The position numbers and the translations under genes were made by a program. The notes under the pieces were generated by a model. The model ran no database searches and was not told where the DNA came from. It worked only from the letters and a program-made list of their open reading frames with translations. 64,000 nucleotides of DNA from Pectinophora gossypiella (lineage: Eukaryota; Arthropoda; Insecta; Lepidoptera; Gelechiidae): contig NC_065404.1 of the NCBI RefSeq assembly GCF_024362695.1, positions 12,440,604 through 12,504,603 of the forward strand, written 5' to 3'. How positions within the stretch are numbered: position 1 is the first letter of the stretch; every line of letters starts with the position of its first letter. Shown in pieces: positions 52,620 to 63,423 of this stretch.

Positions 52620-53780
52620 GGTGAAATTGTCCACAAGTGAGGTGATGGCGCGTTTAAATGGAGGGCTCGACACTGCCGGCGTGGTGGTGTGCGTGACTGT
52701 ACACCGGAGGGACACGGCTCTTCGATTAACATAAAACCGAGACGGCACTCGCGACCTGCGTGGGCGCATCACCTCGCGCATCTACCTTCATAATCTACCT
52801 CCAACACGAAAAGCAAACAATCCCATAAACGTACAAAACAAACTAATTAGCCACGTTATTTCCTCTAACCACACTAATAATGTACCAGGACAATCATTGT
52901 AAATTATTCGCGACCGCTAAACCGTGTTTAGTCAGTTAGTCATCATTTGAACAGAGTGATGTCGCAACGTCAGTCGAAAAATAATTAGCAGTTAGTTGAC
53001 CTCGCGTCCCGGCGAAGGAAAACCGCACGAGAGTGACATTGACCTGCGCGCGCGACGCCTACACCACGTTGCGGCATTCGACATTATCTGGAGGTGCATC
53101 ATTTTCTTATTCCCAACTCCACAACTCGGTACTCGCAGCGCAAAAAACTAAAGACTTTTTAACTACACGCCACTGTGCAATTTCCATCCGGCCCGCCACA
53201 CAAACCGATTATTACCACTTGCGAGATCAATAATTCATATCCAATTAGCTGATTACCACAGGATGCAGTTACGTGATACTGCTATTACACTCGGCGTTTC
53301 AATTAATTTAACTCAATTTAAATAGTGGTTTACGAACGTAGTGCGATGTAGACTGACATGTTCGATGCGGGCGATACGGCCGCCGATAACATTCCGGCAG
53401 AGGATTCGAACACGAAATTCTTGGCGTGGGCAAAGCGGAGCCATACTTGAGGCTCTGGGCCGAGGTTAGACGTGTGTCCAAATGCGAGGAATTTACTGAC
53501 AATTGATTGAGGCGTGTGTCCAGCGAGGCTTGGTGCAGCTTGCGGGCTGATCTCCGCAATGTTCAGCATTCCTCGGCGCCGGCCCACGAGAGGCCTCCAC
53601 ATTCGGCGATAGGATCGTGACAGAGAATTCGTCGGTCGACTGCCGGTGGAATGCGAACGGTAATTGATTTGTCCTGCGTAATCGACAGATCGACGGGATT
53701 GACAGGAACGTCGAGACGGAAAGCTACCCGCTAGGGACTGCGCTAGTTAAGCGTAACTTACTGACATCGGATGGCCTTGA
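52620..53780. promoter_or_regulatory. GC-rich putative conserved noncoding block
   Basis: CpG-rich at 52660-52780, 53005-53060 and 53370-53740, with TAAT cores between. It lies inside the presumed first coding intron. A 90-codon minus frame (53330-53602) has fairly balanced composition but no family resemblance; I leave it as noncoding. No repeat match. Confidence 0.35.
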
Positions 53781-55009
53781 TTGACTCACGTGAATGTCGA
53801 TTGCATCTCTTTAGTTTCTTTTTTTTAAATTACCCTGTTGCATACTTGGTTGTTTATTGGTTTCCAGTATAGAAGTACAGATGTTTACTATGAAGTAAAT
53901 GGCCAGAGAAGATTGCGACGCGGCGCACGCGAGCTTGATCCGGTCCGGGTTAGTGCGCGAAGCCAAATAAAATTAATATTCATAGCCGTTGTATTTATTG
54001 GCTTTCAATTAGTATAATCGTAATGGAGCATTAACATACGCGCGGGCGGCGCGTCGGAGCTTTACCATGCCAGTCATGGTATTGCCAGAGCTAATATACT
54101 TACTTTTTGAGAAGCTTTTTTGTGGTTCTAATTAATTCTCCATTAGATACTTACGTACAGAATATGTATAATGATATTATACCTATTACATTATTTTAAC
54201 GTGTTTTCATATGGTTTCGTCTAGTTGTTCAGGTAGGTGCCCTGTGTTATAATTTATGGAATAGTATTTTATTCATGATTGTTAACTTAAATACGTTTAA
54301 GCGTGTATAAATGAAAACCTATTTCATTTCAATTCTCACTGCCTGTTTCACATAGTTATTTCGGGGCTGCAGTAGAATTACATTTCTAGCATAACCAAGG
54401 CACAGTTATTGCTAAGATTAATAGTTGTCTTTAAAAGGGCGATTTGTCCCAGTTTGCTCAAAAATACAGATATGGTCATTGGAGCGTTGAAGTGGGCAAC
54501 ACTCGCGGAAGGCAGGCGATGACCTCCGCGACCGGTTCCATCGCCCCCCCACCCCTCGCGCCCCGCCTGCGCCCGCGCCCCTCGCGAGACGTTTCATTAC
54601 GTTATTATTATATTAAATGCTATAATACACATTGTAGGCATTAGTCCCGAGACGTCGTCCTAAGAAATAATGTATGGCCGCGGACCTCCTCGTCGTTTTG
54701 TTTGAAACTTGAAAGCTCGGGGATTAGCGTTGTGATCTTTATGGCCTTTTTGAATGGCGAATTGTTCTATAGCCAGCGATTTTTCATATCCAATGCGTCG
54801 GTTTCTCGGTATTTTGTTCATATTGCATAGTCGTTTTGTTTGTATCACGTCTTGGGTTATTGTAAAAAAGTGCTTGAAAGCTCATGTATTCGATAAGTGT
54901 AGGTAGGTAATGGTCCTTTTTTATAGTTTGGCATTTATTATAATTTATTTATAAGTACTGTACTTTTATTTTTTATTTTATATATATATTATATATATCA
55001 CGATATTGA
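53781..55009. other. No gene; GC-rich patches
   Basis: GC-rich patches at 53915-53960, 54035-54060 and 54500-54595. Between them AT-rich DNA. No repeat match, no exon evident. Confidence 0.35.
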
Positions 55010-55130
55010 TATCACGTGGTTTGCAGGATTTGTGCTTTGGTTAATGGAAATAGGCTCGTATCCTATACATGAAGGATGTAAGATATGGATGTACATATAT
55101 TCTCACCCAACCCATCTCGTAGGAGAGTAA
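55010..55130 (+). mobile_element. SINE-E fragment
   Basis: Starts 'gatatcacgtggtttgcagg' and follows SINE-E for ~60 bp ('gtgctttggttaatggaaat', 'aggctcgt') before diverging. It is preceded by an at microsatellite (54974-54998). Confidence 0.65.
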
Positions 55131-55399
55131 TTTGGTTTCGTATTAAACTAATTTTTCGGCACTCGGCTTGCAAAACTTGGATATAGAGCGAGCGAACGTT
55201 TCCAACCAACAGATTATATCGTAAGTACTTGAATTACACGAATAAATAAAATACGCACTTTCAAAACTCGTTTTGTTTTAACTTGGACTGTACACTACAT
55301 TCAACTGTATTTGTTAAAAATAGTAATAAGTAGGTAGTTTAAAAAAAGTATGCTTTCAAGACACTAAAACGTATTGACGCCACAATAACTTTTAATTAA
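55131..55399. other. Spacer
   Basis: No gene or repeat recognised. Confidence 0.45.
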
Positions 55400-56400
55400 A
55401 AGTGTCCGCTATGTTGGTATCCTCGCATTGTGACGGCGCGATCTAATTATAGCGGCGGCCAGTTCGGCGCGGGCGCATCCTCGGAATAAGGCACACCACA
55501 AAGTATCGCGTTACATCGCGCGGTGCACTTGATCATGCCGTTGTCTGCCCTCTTTTATTTGTCCGCTTTATGCCTTCCTTTATTTTTGTCCGCCCGCTTT
55601 GAGCGGCCACCGCACCGACCGCACCGCTTAACGCTCGCCGCAAACCCAGACCAGCGAATTAGCTTTAGTAGACCCCATAATCTGAAACCATCTTTAAAAT
55701 CAATATCCATTTACGATAAACATCTCTTGCGGTGAAAGCTATTGTAAATTCAAATAGTTAGTCTCCACTGATCGACACACAGCGGTCGAAGCATCGTGAT
55801 CCCACCGGCGCGCATTGCGATCATAACTCTCCGAGATCGTCGTAAATCCATTCGGAACTTATTAGAGCACTCGTTAAACTAAGTACGAGCCGGAGTCGAG
55901 TTGGCACGTCAAAATATCAGTGGTAATAGAGCGGGTGAGTGCGTGCCGAGGCCGTGCCCCGGCCGACCAATTTATTCGTCGGGACGTCAGATTTCGAGGG
56001 CCTCGTTACGACTAAGCCTCCAATTAGACTTATCCCTAATTAAGAGATGCCAATAAATTACCCTCCATCACGGGCTAACGAAGACGCGCCGCACTAATAA
56101 CGCTAATTGATTTTGAGTAATGAGCTCGAGTTTTGATGGAGCTGATTGGGGGACGAGGGGGCGCCATCGATCGAGCACCGCCACGCGCTGCTCACCGCCG
56201 CCACCGCCGCTCTGGGCGCCCTACACCCGTGTGGCGTTCTTATCTGGACGCCTTATGTTAATCTAATTTGCCAATTGGCTTTGGCGACATTCACGAGGCG
56301 ACATTCGGCACTCGGCCGTCGCGCATCAGCTTCCCGCCACCAATGTTTATTCAAATATATTCTCACAAGCGTAAGAAACCAATCGTAAGTTAGTATCGAC
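55400..56400. promoter_or_regulatory. GC-rich putative conserved noncoding block
   Basis: The longest GC-rich run in the window, with TAATTA-type cores (gcgatctaattatagcgg near 55440, gctaattgattttg near 56101). Frames at 55523-55735 and 56146-56388 lack recognisable domains. No repeat family match. Intronic if the exon at 52134 is real. Confidence 0.4.
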
Positions 56401-57080
56401 GAGTAACCAAGCGCAATTTCCTTTTAATTGAATTCCATTACCATAGTTAAAGTTTACGTTTAATTACGGCAACCAAACACTGGTCTCGCTTGAAATATTT
56501 CCTCAATATGCAAATGATGTGCGTAATTATCTAAGTCTTTAGGTTCTAGAAAACGTTGTCTATGTACAAATACTACGCATACTAAGTTCTTAGTAATGAA
56601 GGTACTCGCCGGTTTCTACTTAATATTCCGATGCTGATAACACCGCAAGTAACAGCTCAAAAGAGCTAGTAATGATACTTGTTAAAAGAAATTAAAATAA
56701 GGCGACACAAAGGAATGTAGATGACTCTATAAGATAATGGATCACTAACAATGATCAATTATAATTCATCAATATTAATTTAAACATATTTCATTCTAGA
56801 CGCTTCATATTGATCCTTAAATATAGGTGTTTTGAGTCGAGGTCTCCGGACGCATGTCTAGTCCCACTGTGTCTTTTGTACGGTAACAATAGATAAAGGC
56901 GATAGAGCTAGGAATTTATGCGTATACGCATATGATTTACGAGTCGGTTCCAACACGTGAAAACATTTCTGTTTTTAAATGTTATTTAAATAGGCATATC
57001 AGTGAAATACTTACTTATCTGCTTATGTAAATCCATTTCCTTGGGTAGATAAAACAACCATTAAATTACTTCTTTATGTT
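56401..57080. other. Spacer
   Basis: Mixed composition, no gene or repeat recognised. Confidence 0.4.
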
Positions 57081-57480
57081 ACATACGAGACTTTCTTTCC
57101 TATAGTGAACCGCGACTTAACGGCCGTAGCGTGTATGACAATGCAATGTAAAAAAAATAATGAAATTCCATTGTAATGTACCTCATTTGAAAACCATAAA
57201 GTTGAGCATTAAGCAAGGACATAAAATTACATCACGACTCGACAATTAAACGGTTACCTTATACGGAGAGGCTGTGGGGAAGGTTGATGAAGTTGTCTGC
57301 GCCGGCGCACCGAGACTCGCTATCTGTAGATCCTATCGCAGCCGCGCTGATACCCCCACTCTCATTATTCCACACAATCCGATTAGGAATGTCTTCTCGG
57401 CCTTTAGACGCGTAATTTCGTTTAATAATGTGTATAGATTCTTTATCTGAGAATAAATCATGGGCTTTGTATAACCTTAT
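57081..57480. promoter_or_regulatory. Small GC-mixed block, possible conserved noncoding DNA
   Basis: GC-rich core at 57295-57350 with flanking AT-rich DNA. No repeat match. Confidence 0.25.
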
Positions 57481-57624
57481 TAACTTTGAAGCCTGATTTA
57501 AAGATTGTCGATAGCGGTGATTTAAACCGAGTTAGTTTTGTTTGCGTGCTTAGAGCTTTAGAACTTAGAGCTTGGATGAACTGTTTACGAATGTCTAGGA
57601 ATCTTAACATGAGTCATATTCTGT

Positions 57625-57915
57625 GTAAAACGGCCTCCGTGATCCAGTGGTTGAGCGTAGGTCTCACAATTTAGATGTCCTGGGTTCAAAATCCGGTGAC
57701 ACATGTGCAACAAAAGAAAACATTTAGTGAGACGGTCCCTGATTTTGTTAGGACATTGCAGACTGAAATCACCTGATTGCCCGAAAATAAGGCGTTTTCG
57801 CGTTTCGGAGGGCACTCGGTCCTTGCTACTATTTACTTAAGTAAGTATGACTTACACCGGGCTTGATAAAGTCGTCCATTAACCTCACAACTCACATGAC
57901 AGAAGAATAAGAATT
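57625..57915 (+). mobile_element. SINE-B, diverged full-length copy
   Basis: Head with 'gatccagtggttgagcg' (A-box-like) and 'cctgggttcaaaatccgg' (B-box-like). The body is diverged ('cgtttcggagggcactcggt') and the tail is 'acaactcacatgacagaaga'. This is the oldest-looking complete copy here. Confidence 0.8.
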
Positions 57916-58474
57916 ACTTGTAGTAGGTACTGACTGCTCTACCAAGGCCTAGGACAGACGTCTGGCCCTCCGCTCCGCGGAGATCCGTGTTGCTCTATGG
58001 TCTGAGCTAATTAATATCTTTATAAGTTACTTTTACGTACTTACTTGATATTGATGGTCTAACATATTTGTGATGTAAGTACTTTATGACAGCTCAACAG
58101 CCCATCACCCATCACCGGTCATCAGGTGACAGAAGAACATCACTTTATAAGTAGTCAACATAAATAACAAGGAAATTTCTAAGTCTCCTTGTCGTCCACA
58201 GAATGTGACAACATTGGACCGCTACATCTATTTACTTGTCGTTCATTGCGTAGTTACAAGCGCTAGTTGTGGTTGCGCGAAACCAAAGAAGCAATGAATG
58301 ACGTGGAAAGTTTTATAAAATAATTGATTAGCGTCAAAATGGCGGGAAGAATTGCTTATTGTTGAAATTGCATATTGTTTACGTCAAGATGGCGGGACCA
58401 GTGTTTAACGTGTATATCTTTTGAATGAAATAGGTACTAAATTTTATAGTCTAGGTATCAAGTAGTAGTGGATA
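57916..58474. other. Spacer
   Basis: No gene. 'gtcaaaatggcgggaagaat' (58335) and 'cgtcaagatggcgggaccag' (58380) are a short local duplication. Confidence 0.45.
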
Positions 58475-58654
58475 TTATATATTTTTTGACATGACTTATT
58501 GTAGATTTGCCGCAGATGGCATTAACTACTTGGCCGGACAAATGGGGTGGGTCGATAGTGGGTCGATAGCGATAAGCGCTGAATGAGGGAAATCTCGACC
58601 GGTATCGGGGTTCTGAAGTGTTTGGTGTCGCGAGCTGATTGGCCTCTATGGCTC
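58475..58654 (-). mobile_element. SINE-A, internally deleted copy
   Basis: Both ends are present (poly-T start and 'gccatagagg' 5' end), but about 130 bp in the middle are missing. The perfect duplication gtagtggata flanks it (58465-58474 and 58655-58664). Confidence 0.93.
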
Positions 58655-58814
58655 GTAGTGGATAGTTAGTATCTAACAATATGCAATTTCAACATTAAGC
58701 AATTAGTCCCGCCATATTGACGCTAATGATCGTTGCCTCATATAATATGATCGTTTTGTGCATAATAATATTTCAATGCCACCAACTATGCTCCCGCGGT
58801 ATATCTCTATAATA
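58655..58814. other. Spacer
   Basis: No gene or repeat recognised. 'caatatgcaatttcaacatt' at 58677 echoes 58360-58375 in inverse. Confidence 0.4.
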
Positions 58815-59075
58815 AGAGTTCTGAAAATGTGTATGTAATTTCGAAGTCTGTAAAATATAACAACGCGGTCAGGGTGCTGATGGGGCTGCCGCGGCGTTCC
58901 AGCGCGTCAGGGTTGTTCGCTGAGGCGCGGGTCGACTGCTTCTACACCACAATGCGTAAACTATGCACATCACTGACTCGTAGGATCCGCGCCAGCCCCA
59001 ACAGTATCCTGAGCATGATTGTAATTAGGCTGGACTATCCGTACATGACTCATTGCTCCATGAGTCACTTGGACA
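58815..59075 (+). pseudogene. LINE ORF internal fragment
   Basis: The frame to 59089 reads YNNAVRVLMGLPRRSSASGL, then FAEARVDCFYTTMRK, then RIRASPNSILSMI. This segment follows the reverse transcriptase in a widespread lepidopteran LINE. Both ends are missing. No stop within about 85 codons. Confidence 0.8.
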
Positions 59076-59204
59076 GGAGCTGTATATAAACGTCTTATTT
59101 TTAATGTGTATGTGTGAGTATCTGTGTAATACTTAATATTAGTGAGTAAGAAATCATTGTTACTAACATCCTGGGTCCAAGTTACCCGTAATATTTTTTT
59201 TTTA

Positions 59205-59325
59205 ATTAAAAATAACATAACGTAACATAACCTCACGACTATATCCCTTGGGGTAGAAGCACATCCATCACAAGATGAACTAAGCACCCTCGCCTCACCA
59301 AGCTTTCTGTACGGCCAACGTGATA
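59205..59325. repeat. Repeat-I copy
   Basis: 'cacgactatatcccttgggg', 'caagatgaactaagcaccct' and 'gcctcaccaagctttctgta', then a short dyad aacgtgata…tatcacgtt. Confidence 0.75.
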
Positions 59326-59664
59326 GTGTATCACGTTATATAAATATTCATGAATGATAGATTTGTCAAGTACCTCGTGCTACTTATAACCGATGGTCCG
59401 TTCCCCAGCCGGTAAATAATGGGCCCTATCAGTCGTGTTCTCTACCACGCCATCACTTACAATAATGAGCTTCTAAGATAACTGTAATGCACTTAATTGG
59501 ATAACTTAATGATTGTAATGCACGCCTAAGAGAGCCATGTTATTTAGACCCGTTTCTTTGGAACTTTGTACCAAGAAAGGTAAAACAACTTTCTAATTTC
59601 TTTAATAAGTGCTCAGTGTTATTGTGGAGTGATTACAGCCAGTGTTGGGAATATATAGTACTTT
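59326..59664. other. Spacer
   Basis: No gene or repeat recognised. Confidence 0.45.
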
Positions 59665-59667
59665 TTA

Positions 59668-59975
59668 TACCTTTTTTTTTCTTCTATCGAGTGGGTTGTG
59701 GGGTAGATTACCAACCACAGCAACTCTGCTATGCGGGTCATGGGCAAAGGCAAGTAACGACAACGACTTCTCAATAAGTAGTAACCGGAACCAACGACTT
59801 AACTTGCCCTCTGAAGCACGGATCGTCTTACTTTCAGATAATCGGGTGATGTCAGTCTGTAATGTCCAAACCAAACTAAGGATTACAAAGTGTTTTTGTG
59901 ATATGTCAACCGGGATTCAAACCCGGGATTTCCGGATCGTGAGCACATCGCTTAGCTACTGGACCACGGAGGTCG
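59668..59975 (-). mobile_element. SINE-B, full-length copy
   Basis: On minus: 'cgtggtccagtagctaagcg' (A-box-like), 'cccgggtttgaatcccgg' (B-box-like), 'gatccgtgcttcagagggca', tail 'ccactcgatagaagaaa'. The 'caccagggttgatgagg' piece is altered. Confidence 0.88.
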
Positions 59976-60305
59976 ACAAATAATCTATATAAAAGACTCA
60001 TTCCAGTATGGACAGATCCACAAGTCCTCAATAAGACAATCCATGAAGAATATGATGAACAGTATGGTGAGAGATATCAACTCTTCGGCCAAAGATATAG
60101 TTCATATTTTTTGGAAATGACAGTTGAGGCTATGTAAACTTCAAAGATGACAGACAGATATAAAATTCACGGCACTAATCCCTATTGGGGTGCGTAGACC
60201 TACAAGTCTTCAGAACGAAACGTGCAGATCTATTTTAGATACCTAAAAGTTTCAATTTTAGGTATCAGAAAAGTTATTATCAAGTACCTATAAATATTTC
60301 AACAT
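59976..60305. other. Spacer
   Basis: Positions 60175-60205 hold a Repeat-I-like scrap ('ccctattggggtgcgtagac'). A short hairpin (gatacctaaaa / ttttaggtatc) lies at about 60239-60267. No gene. Confidence 0.45.
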
Positions 60306-60560
60306 AATGTCCAGGTTTGAATCTCGGATTGGACTCTAAACCACTGAATTGGACTTTATAAGTTTGAATTCATGTTTCGATCATAAACAATCACGTGGTT
60401 TTCAGGATTTGTGCCCGGTTAATGGCAATTGGCTTGCCCTCTATTACCTAAACATAGCTGGCGAGAAGTGGGTGTACTATACACATCTGACTACCTCTTC
60501 CGGAACACAGGCGTGAAGCTACGTGTTGTTGCTATGGTATATATACATATATGTTTTTAT
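60306..60560 (+). mobile_element. SINE-E, best copy
   Basis: 'aggtttgaatctcggattgg' (B-box-like), 'atcacgtggttttcaggatt', 'gtgcccggttaatggcaatt', 'atagctggcgagaagtgggt', 'atctgactacctcttccgga', 'aggcgtgaagctacgtgttg'. Confidence 0.75.
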
Positions 60561-60734
60561 ATAAAATAGGCTTGCGTTTGACTACAACCTCACCTGATGG
60601 TAAGTGACGAGTGTGATTTCCAGCTTATAAAGCTTCTTTCACTTTGAAATCAACAAAGTCGTCAACATACACTAATTGATAACTTTAAATAACTTATAAT
60701 GAGTGAAGTATTTTGAAGACCATCAACGCACCCG

Positions 60735-60862
60735 CTGGAGTGTATTGATTGGTTATTGCTCTCCAAATTGGTACACTTAATCACTTAATGAATGATTTAT
60801 CGTAATGGCGGCTGTGATGTCGCAATACCACTATGTGTATCAAGGTGACATTACATTCATAC
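60735..60862 (+). repeat. Repeat-R, copy 1
   Basis: Shares 'attgattg.ttatt.ct.tccaaattgg', 'taatggcg' and 'tcgcaata.cac' with 63043-63145. Confidence 0.65.
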
Positions 60863-60977
60863 TCCATACTATATCCCCATTGGGGTAGTCAGAGATACAT
60901 CCATACATTTAAAACTTTATAGTCTAAAATTTATTATTTTGATGGTATTATTATTATCGCCTATATCGACCAAAGGA

Positions 60978-61115
60978 CTGGACGCAGTCTCCCACGTCGT
61001 GCGTGACTTTAGAAACTGACGTATCTGCATTTTTGCTATTGTCTTATTGACAATAGCAAAGAGTGCAAATCAGATTCGCCAAAAAATTCCGATACGTCAG
61101 TTAGCGACTGCATGA
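60978..61115. mobile_element. Small nested palindrome (MITE-like)
   Basis: Inner stem tttgctattgtc (61032-61043) pairs perfectly with 61049-61060. An outer pair, actgacgtatc (about 61015) with gatacgtcagt (about 61091), surrounds it. Confidence 0.65.
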
Positions 61116-61314
61116 TGGGCGGTAGACAGTTACACTGGCACTATAAAGTTCATCATATCCATCTTAGAAACCGAATACGAAGTTCGGATGCAGATTTTGT
61201 ATATTTCTTTTTGGCTTCTGTAAATGTCACCAAATAAAACATTTTCATGTAATATGTTGCCAAGACGAGATCATATCGATCGCAACGTCATAAAGTAATC
61301 AGATCTCATGTATA
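61116..61314. other. Spacer
   Basis: 'gttcatcatatccatcttag' at 61148 echoes the LINE end at 46510. No gene recognised. Confidence 0.4.
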
Positions 61315-61775
61315 CCGGGTGTTAGTGACATCGTAACGAAAAAATTGAGGGATGAATCAGACCGTGATTCTGAGTTGATATCAAGTGGAATTCTCCGTCG
61401 CAAAAGTATGAAACTGAAAATAATTTATTTCTTTATTTATAAAAAAGGTACACCAACAGCTTATATAATAAAACATTAAATAAAATAAAAGTTACATCAG
61501 GAATTAGACTGTTACATAAGCCAATTATAGGTGCACACAACATTTGCAAAGTAAGACAACGTAATCGTTTAGTAGATAACTAAATAATAAAATTAAAAAA
61601 CAGATAATTAAAAAAATACATAAAAAAGTAAAATATATATAAAACACACATATTTTATTGAAATAAAACTCAAAAATTTTCATGAATTTCGACAGGAAAT
61701 TCCACTTGATATCAACTTAGAATCATAGTCTGAACCATCCCCCTCAGTATTCGTTACGGTGTCACTATGACACCC
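61315..61775. mobile_element. MITE-J, copy 1, interrupted
   Basis: Left end 'ccgggtgttagtgacatcgt' and right end 'cgttacggtgtcac…acaccc' are inverted partners. Next to them lie 'gttgatatcaagtggaattc' and 'ttccacttgatatcaac'. The centre is displaced by the insertion at 61427-61640. Confidence 0.8.
61427..61640 (-). mobile_element. Probable LINE tail inside MITE-J
   Basis: Starts 'tttatttctttatttataaa' and contains 'ggtacaccaacagcttata'. It is AT-rich like a minus-oriented LINE 3' UTR. It is absent from the neighbouring MITE-J copy. Confidence 0.5.
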
Positions 61776-61810
61776 ATACCTACTTGTATGGCTACCTGTA
61801 TGTACTTGTA

Positions 61811-62024
61811 CGTGGTGTATGTGATATCGTAACGAATTCTGAGAGGGATTCAGCTCATTTTCCTGAGTTAATATCAAGTGGAATTATCCATCGAATTGAA
61901 AATAATTTTAAAAAACTAAAAATAAATCATTAATTTTGCGACGGAAAAATCCACTTGATATTAACTCAGAATCATGGTCTGAACCATCCCCCTCAGTATT
62001 CGTTACGATGTCACTAACACCCTG
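61811..62024. mobile_element. MITE-J, copy 2, complete
   Basis: A 214-bp foldback: 'gtgatatcgtaacgaattct' against 'cgttacgatgtcactaacac', with 'atatcaagtggaattatcca' against 'tccacttgatattaactcag'. No coding sequence. Confidence 0.85.
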
Positions 62025-62354
62025 TGTATAATAAGTTTAATAAGTCTACTCCTGACAACATATCCTGAGAATTTCGATTATCTGGTCGAATCCAAACCTC
62101 GTGAGGGTTTAAAAAAATCGACGAAACGTTTAGAGAAAAGGTAGGCCCTACTCTTGCGCTTCGCTTTGCTCGTCTTGGTGTCCAGATGATCTTATGTACT
62201 TACCTATTTGTCACGTCCGAAAATAATAAAGCAGTTGTCACACCCCACAGACGCGGTCGCGGTTAGCGGTGAAGCGGTCGGCAAGGTAGTATTGAGTTGT
62301 ATGTAAACCGTCGATTCTTAACACGCAAGCACCGCCTCGACGCGTGATAACATA
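62025..62354. other. Spacer
   Basis: GC-richer at 62140-62290; no gene or repeat recognised. Confidence 0.4.
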
Positions 62355-62475
62355 ACGACGACTCACGACTATATACCAATGGGGTACATCCATTACAAGA
62401 TGAACATAGTACCCACGCCTCACCGAGCTTTCTGTTAGACCAACGTGATAGGTGGCAAGCCATATTGTCTGTAAA
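62355..62475. repeat. Repeat-I copy
   Basis: 'cacgactatataccaatggg', 'acccacgcctcaccgagctt', 'ctgttagaccaacgtgatag', 'gtggcaagccatattg'. Confidence 0.75.
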
Positions 62476-62594
62476 TGGTGGAACCAAGTGAAAAAACTGC
62501 ACTTAAGATAAATTAATTACTCATGTGACAACCGGCTAAATATGTTTTTCTTTCTTTATTTTCTCATCACTTGCGGCTCTCTATCCCATTACCG

Positions 62595-62942
62595 GCCTCC
62601 GTGGTCCAGTGGTTGAGCGTTGGGCTGACGTTTCGGAGGTCCCGGGTTCGATTTCCGGTGGGGACGTACCACAAAAATCACTTTCCGCTCCCTAGTTTGG
62701 TTAGGATATTACGGGCTGATCAACTGATTGTCCGAAAGTAAGATGATCCGTGCTTCGGAAGGCACGTTAAGCCGTTGGTCCCGGTTACTACTTACTGGTG
62801 TAAGTATGTAGTCGTTATATGAACCATGTCAGATCCTTGCAATTTTTTAATTAACGGGTCTTTAGCGGCTCAATAATAACCCTGACACCAGGGTTGATGA
62901 GGTTGGTATTCCACCTCACAACCCACACGGTAAGAAGAAGCA
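62595..62942 (+). mobile_element. SINE-B, reference copy
   Basis: Complete: head 'cgtggtccagtggttgagcg' (A-box-like), 'cccgggttcgatttccgg' (B-box-like), body 'gatgatccgtgcttcggaag', 'gttaagccgttggtcccggt', tail 'ctgacaccagggttgatgag', 'ccacctcacaacccacacgg', then aagaagaag. About 345 bp. Confidence 0.95.
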
Positions 62943-62954
62943 GCATAATGGATT

Positions 62955-63042
62955 TGTATGCATGTAAGGAACCTATACGAATTCGAACCAGCGACCTTTA
63001 GAATGCAAGCCACTCCACCAACTGTCAGCTTAGCTCATTGAT
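62955..63042 (-). mobile_element. tRNA-derived SINE head, minus strand
   Basis: On minus: 'gttggtggagtggcttgca' (A-box-like) and 'gctggttcgaattcgtatag' (B-box-like), 34 bp apart as in tRNA promoters. The acceptor stem is not convincing. A different SINE lineage from SINE-B. Confidence 0.65.
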
Positions 63043-63145
63043 TGATTATTTCTTTCCAAATTGGTTGTAATTAATGATATATCTTAATGGCGCTGTAATT
63101 TCGCAATATCACCTCACGTATCGAGGTGAGGTGGATTAATTGGTG
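63043..63145 (+). repeat. Repeat-R, copy 2
   Basis: Counterpart of 60735-60862, with an added dyad tcacctc…gaggtga at about 63108-63129. Confidence 0.65.
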
Positions 63146-63348
63146 ACTGGCTAATTAGTGGAGTTTCATTAACGACCTTAATTGAAGTGGCGGACTTTGC
63201 CAGGATTTAATTTGCTTATATCAGTTGCAATATGGTTGAAATTGTGTTGTTTGCGAATATTTATGATTATGGACTATGAGATACACTTACGTGCCTATTT
63301 TTTATATTCCCTTTTATTAAACTTTCAAGGATTTGGGCAACATTGTCT

Positions 63349-63423
63349 AAAAGCTATATTTTGTGTTCTATATTTTATCAAAATTTTATCAAAATAAAAT
63401 ATGGAACACAAAATATAGCTTTT
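63349..63423. other. 75-nt hairpin with 30-bp stem
   Basis: Arms 63349-63378 and 63394-63423 pair with one mismatch around a 15-nt loop. Left arm begins aaaagctatattttgtgttc. Confidence 0.9.

Noticed and set aside
53330..53602. 90-codon minus-strand frame in GC-rich DNA
   Set aside because: No family resemblance, overlapping frame on the same strand (53308-53559), no clear splice sites. Low stop density in GC-rich DNA explains it. Could be revisited with RNA data.
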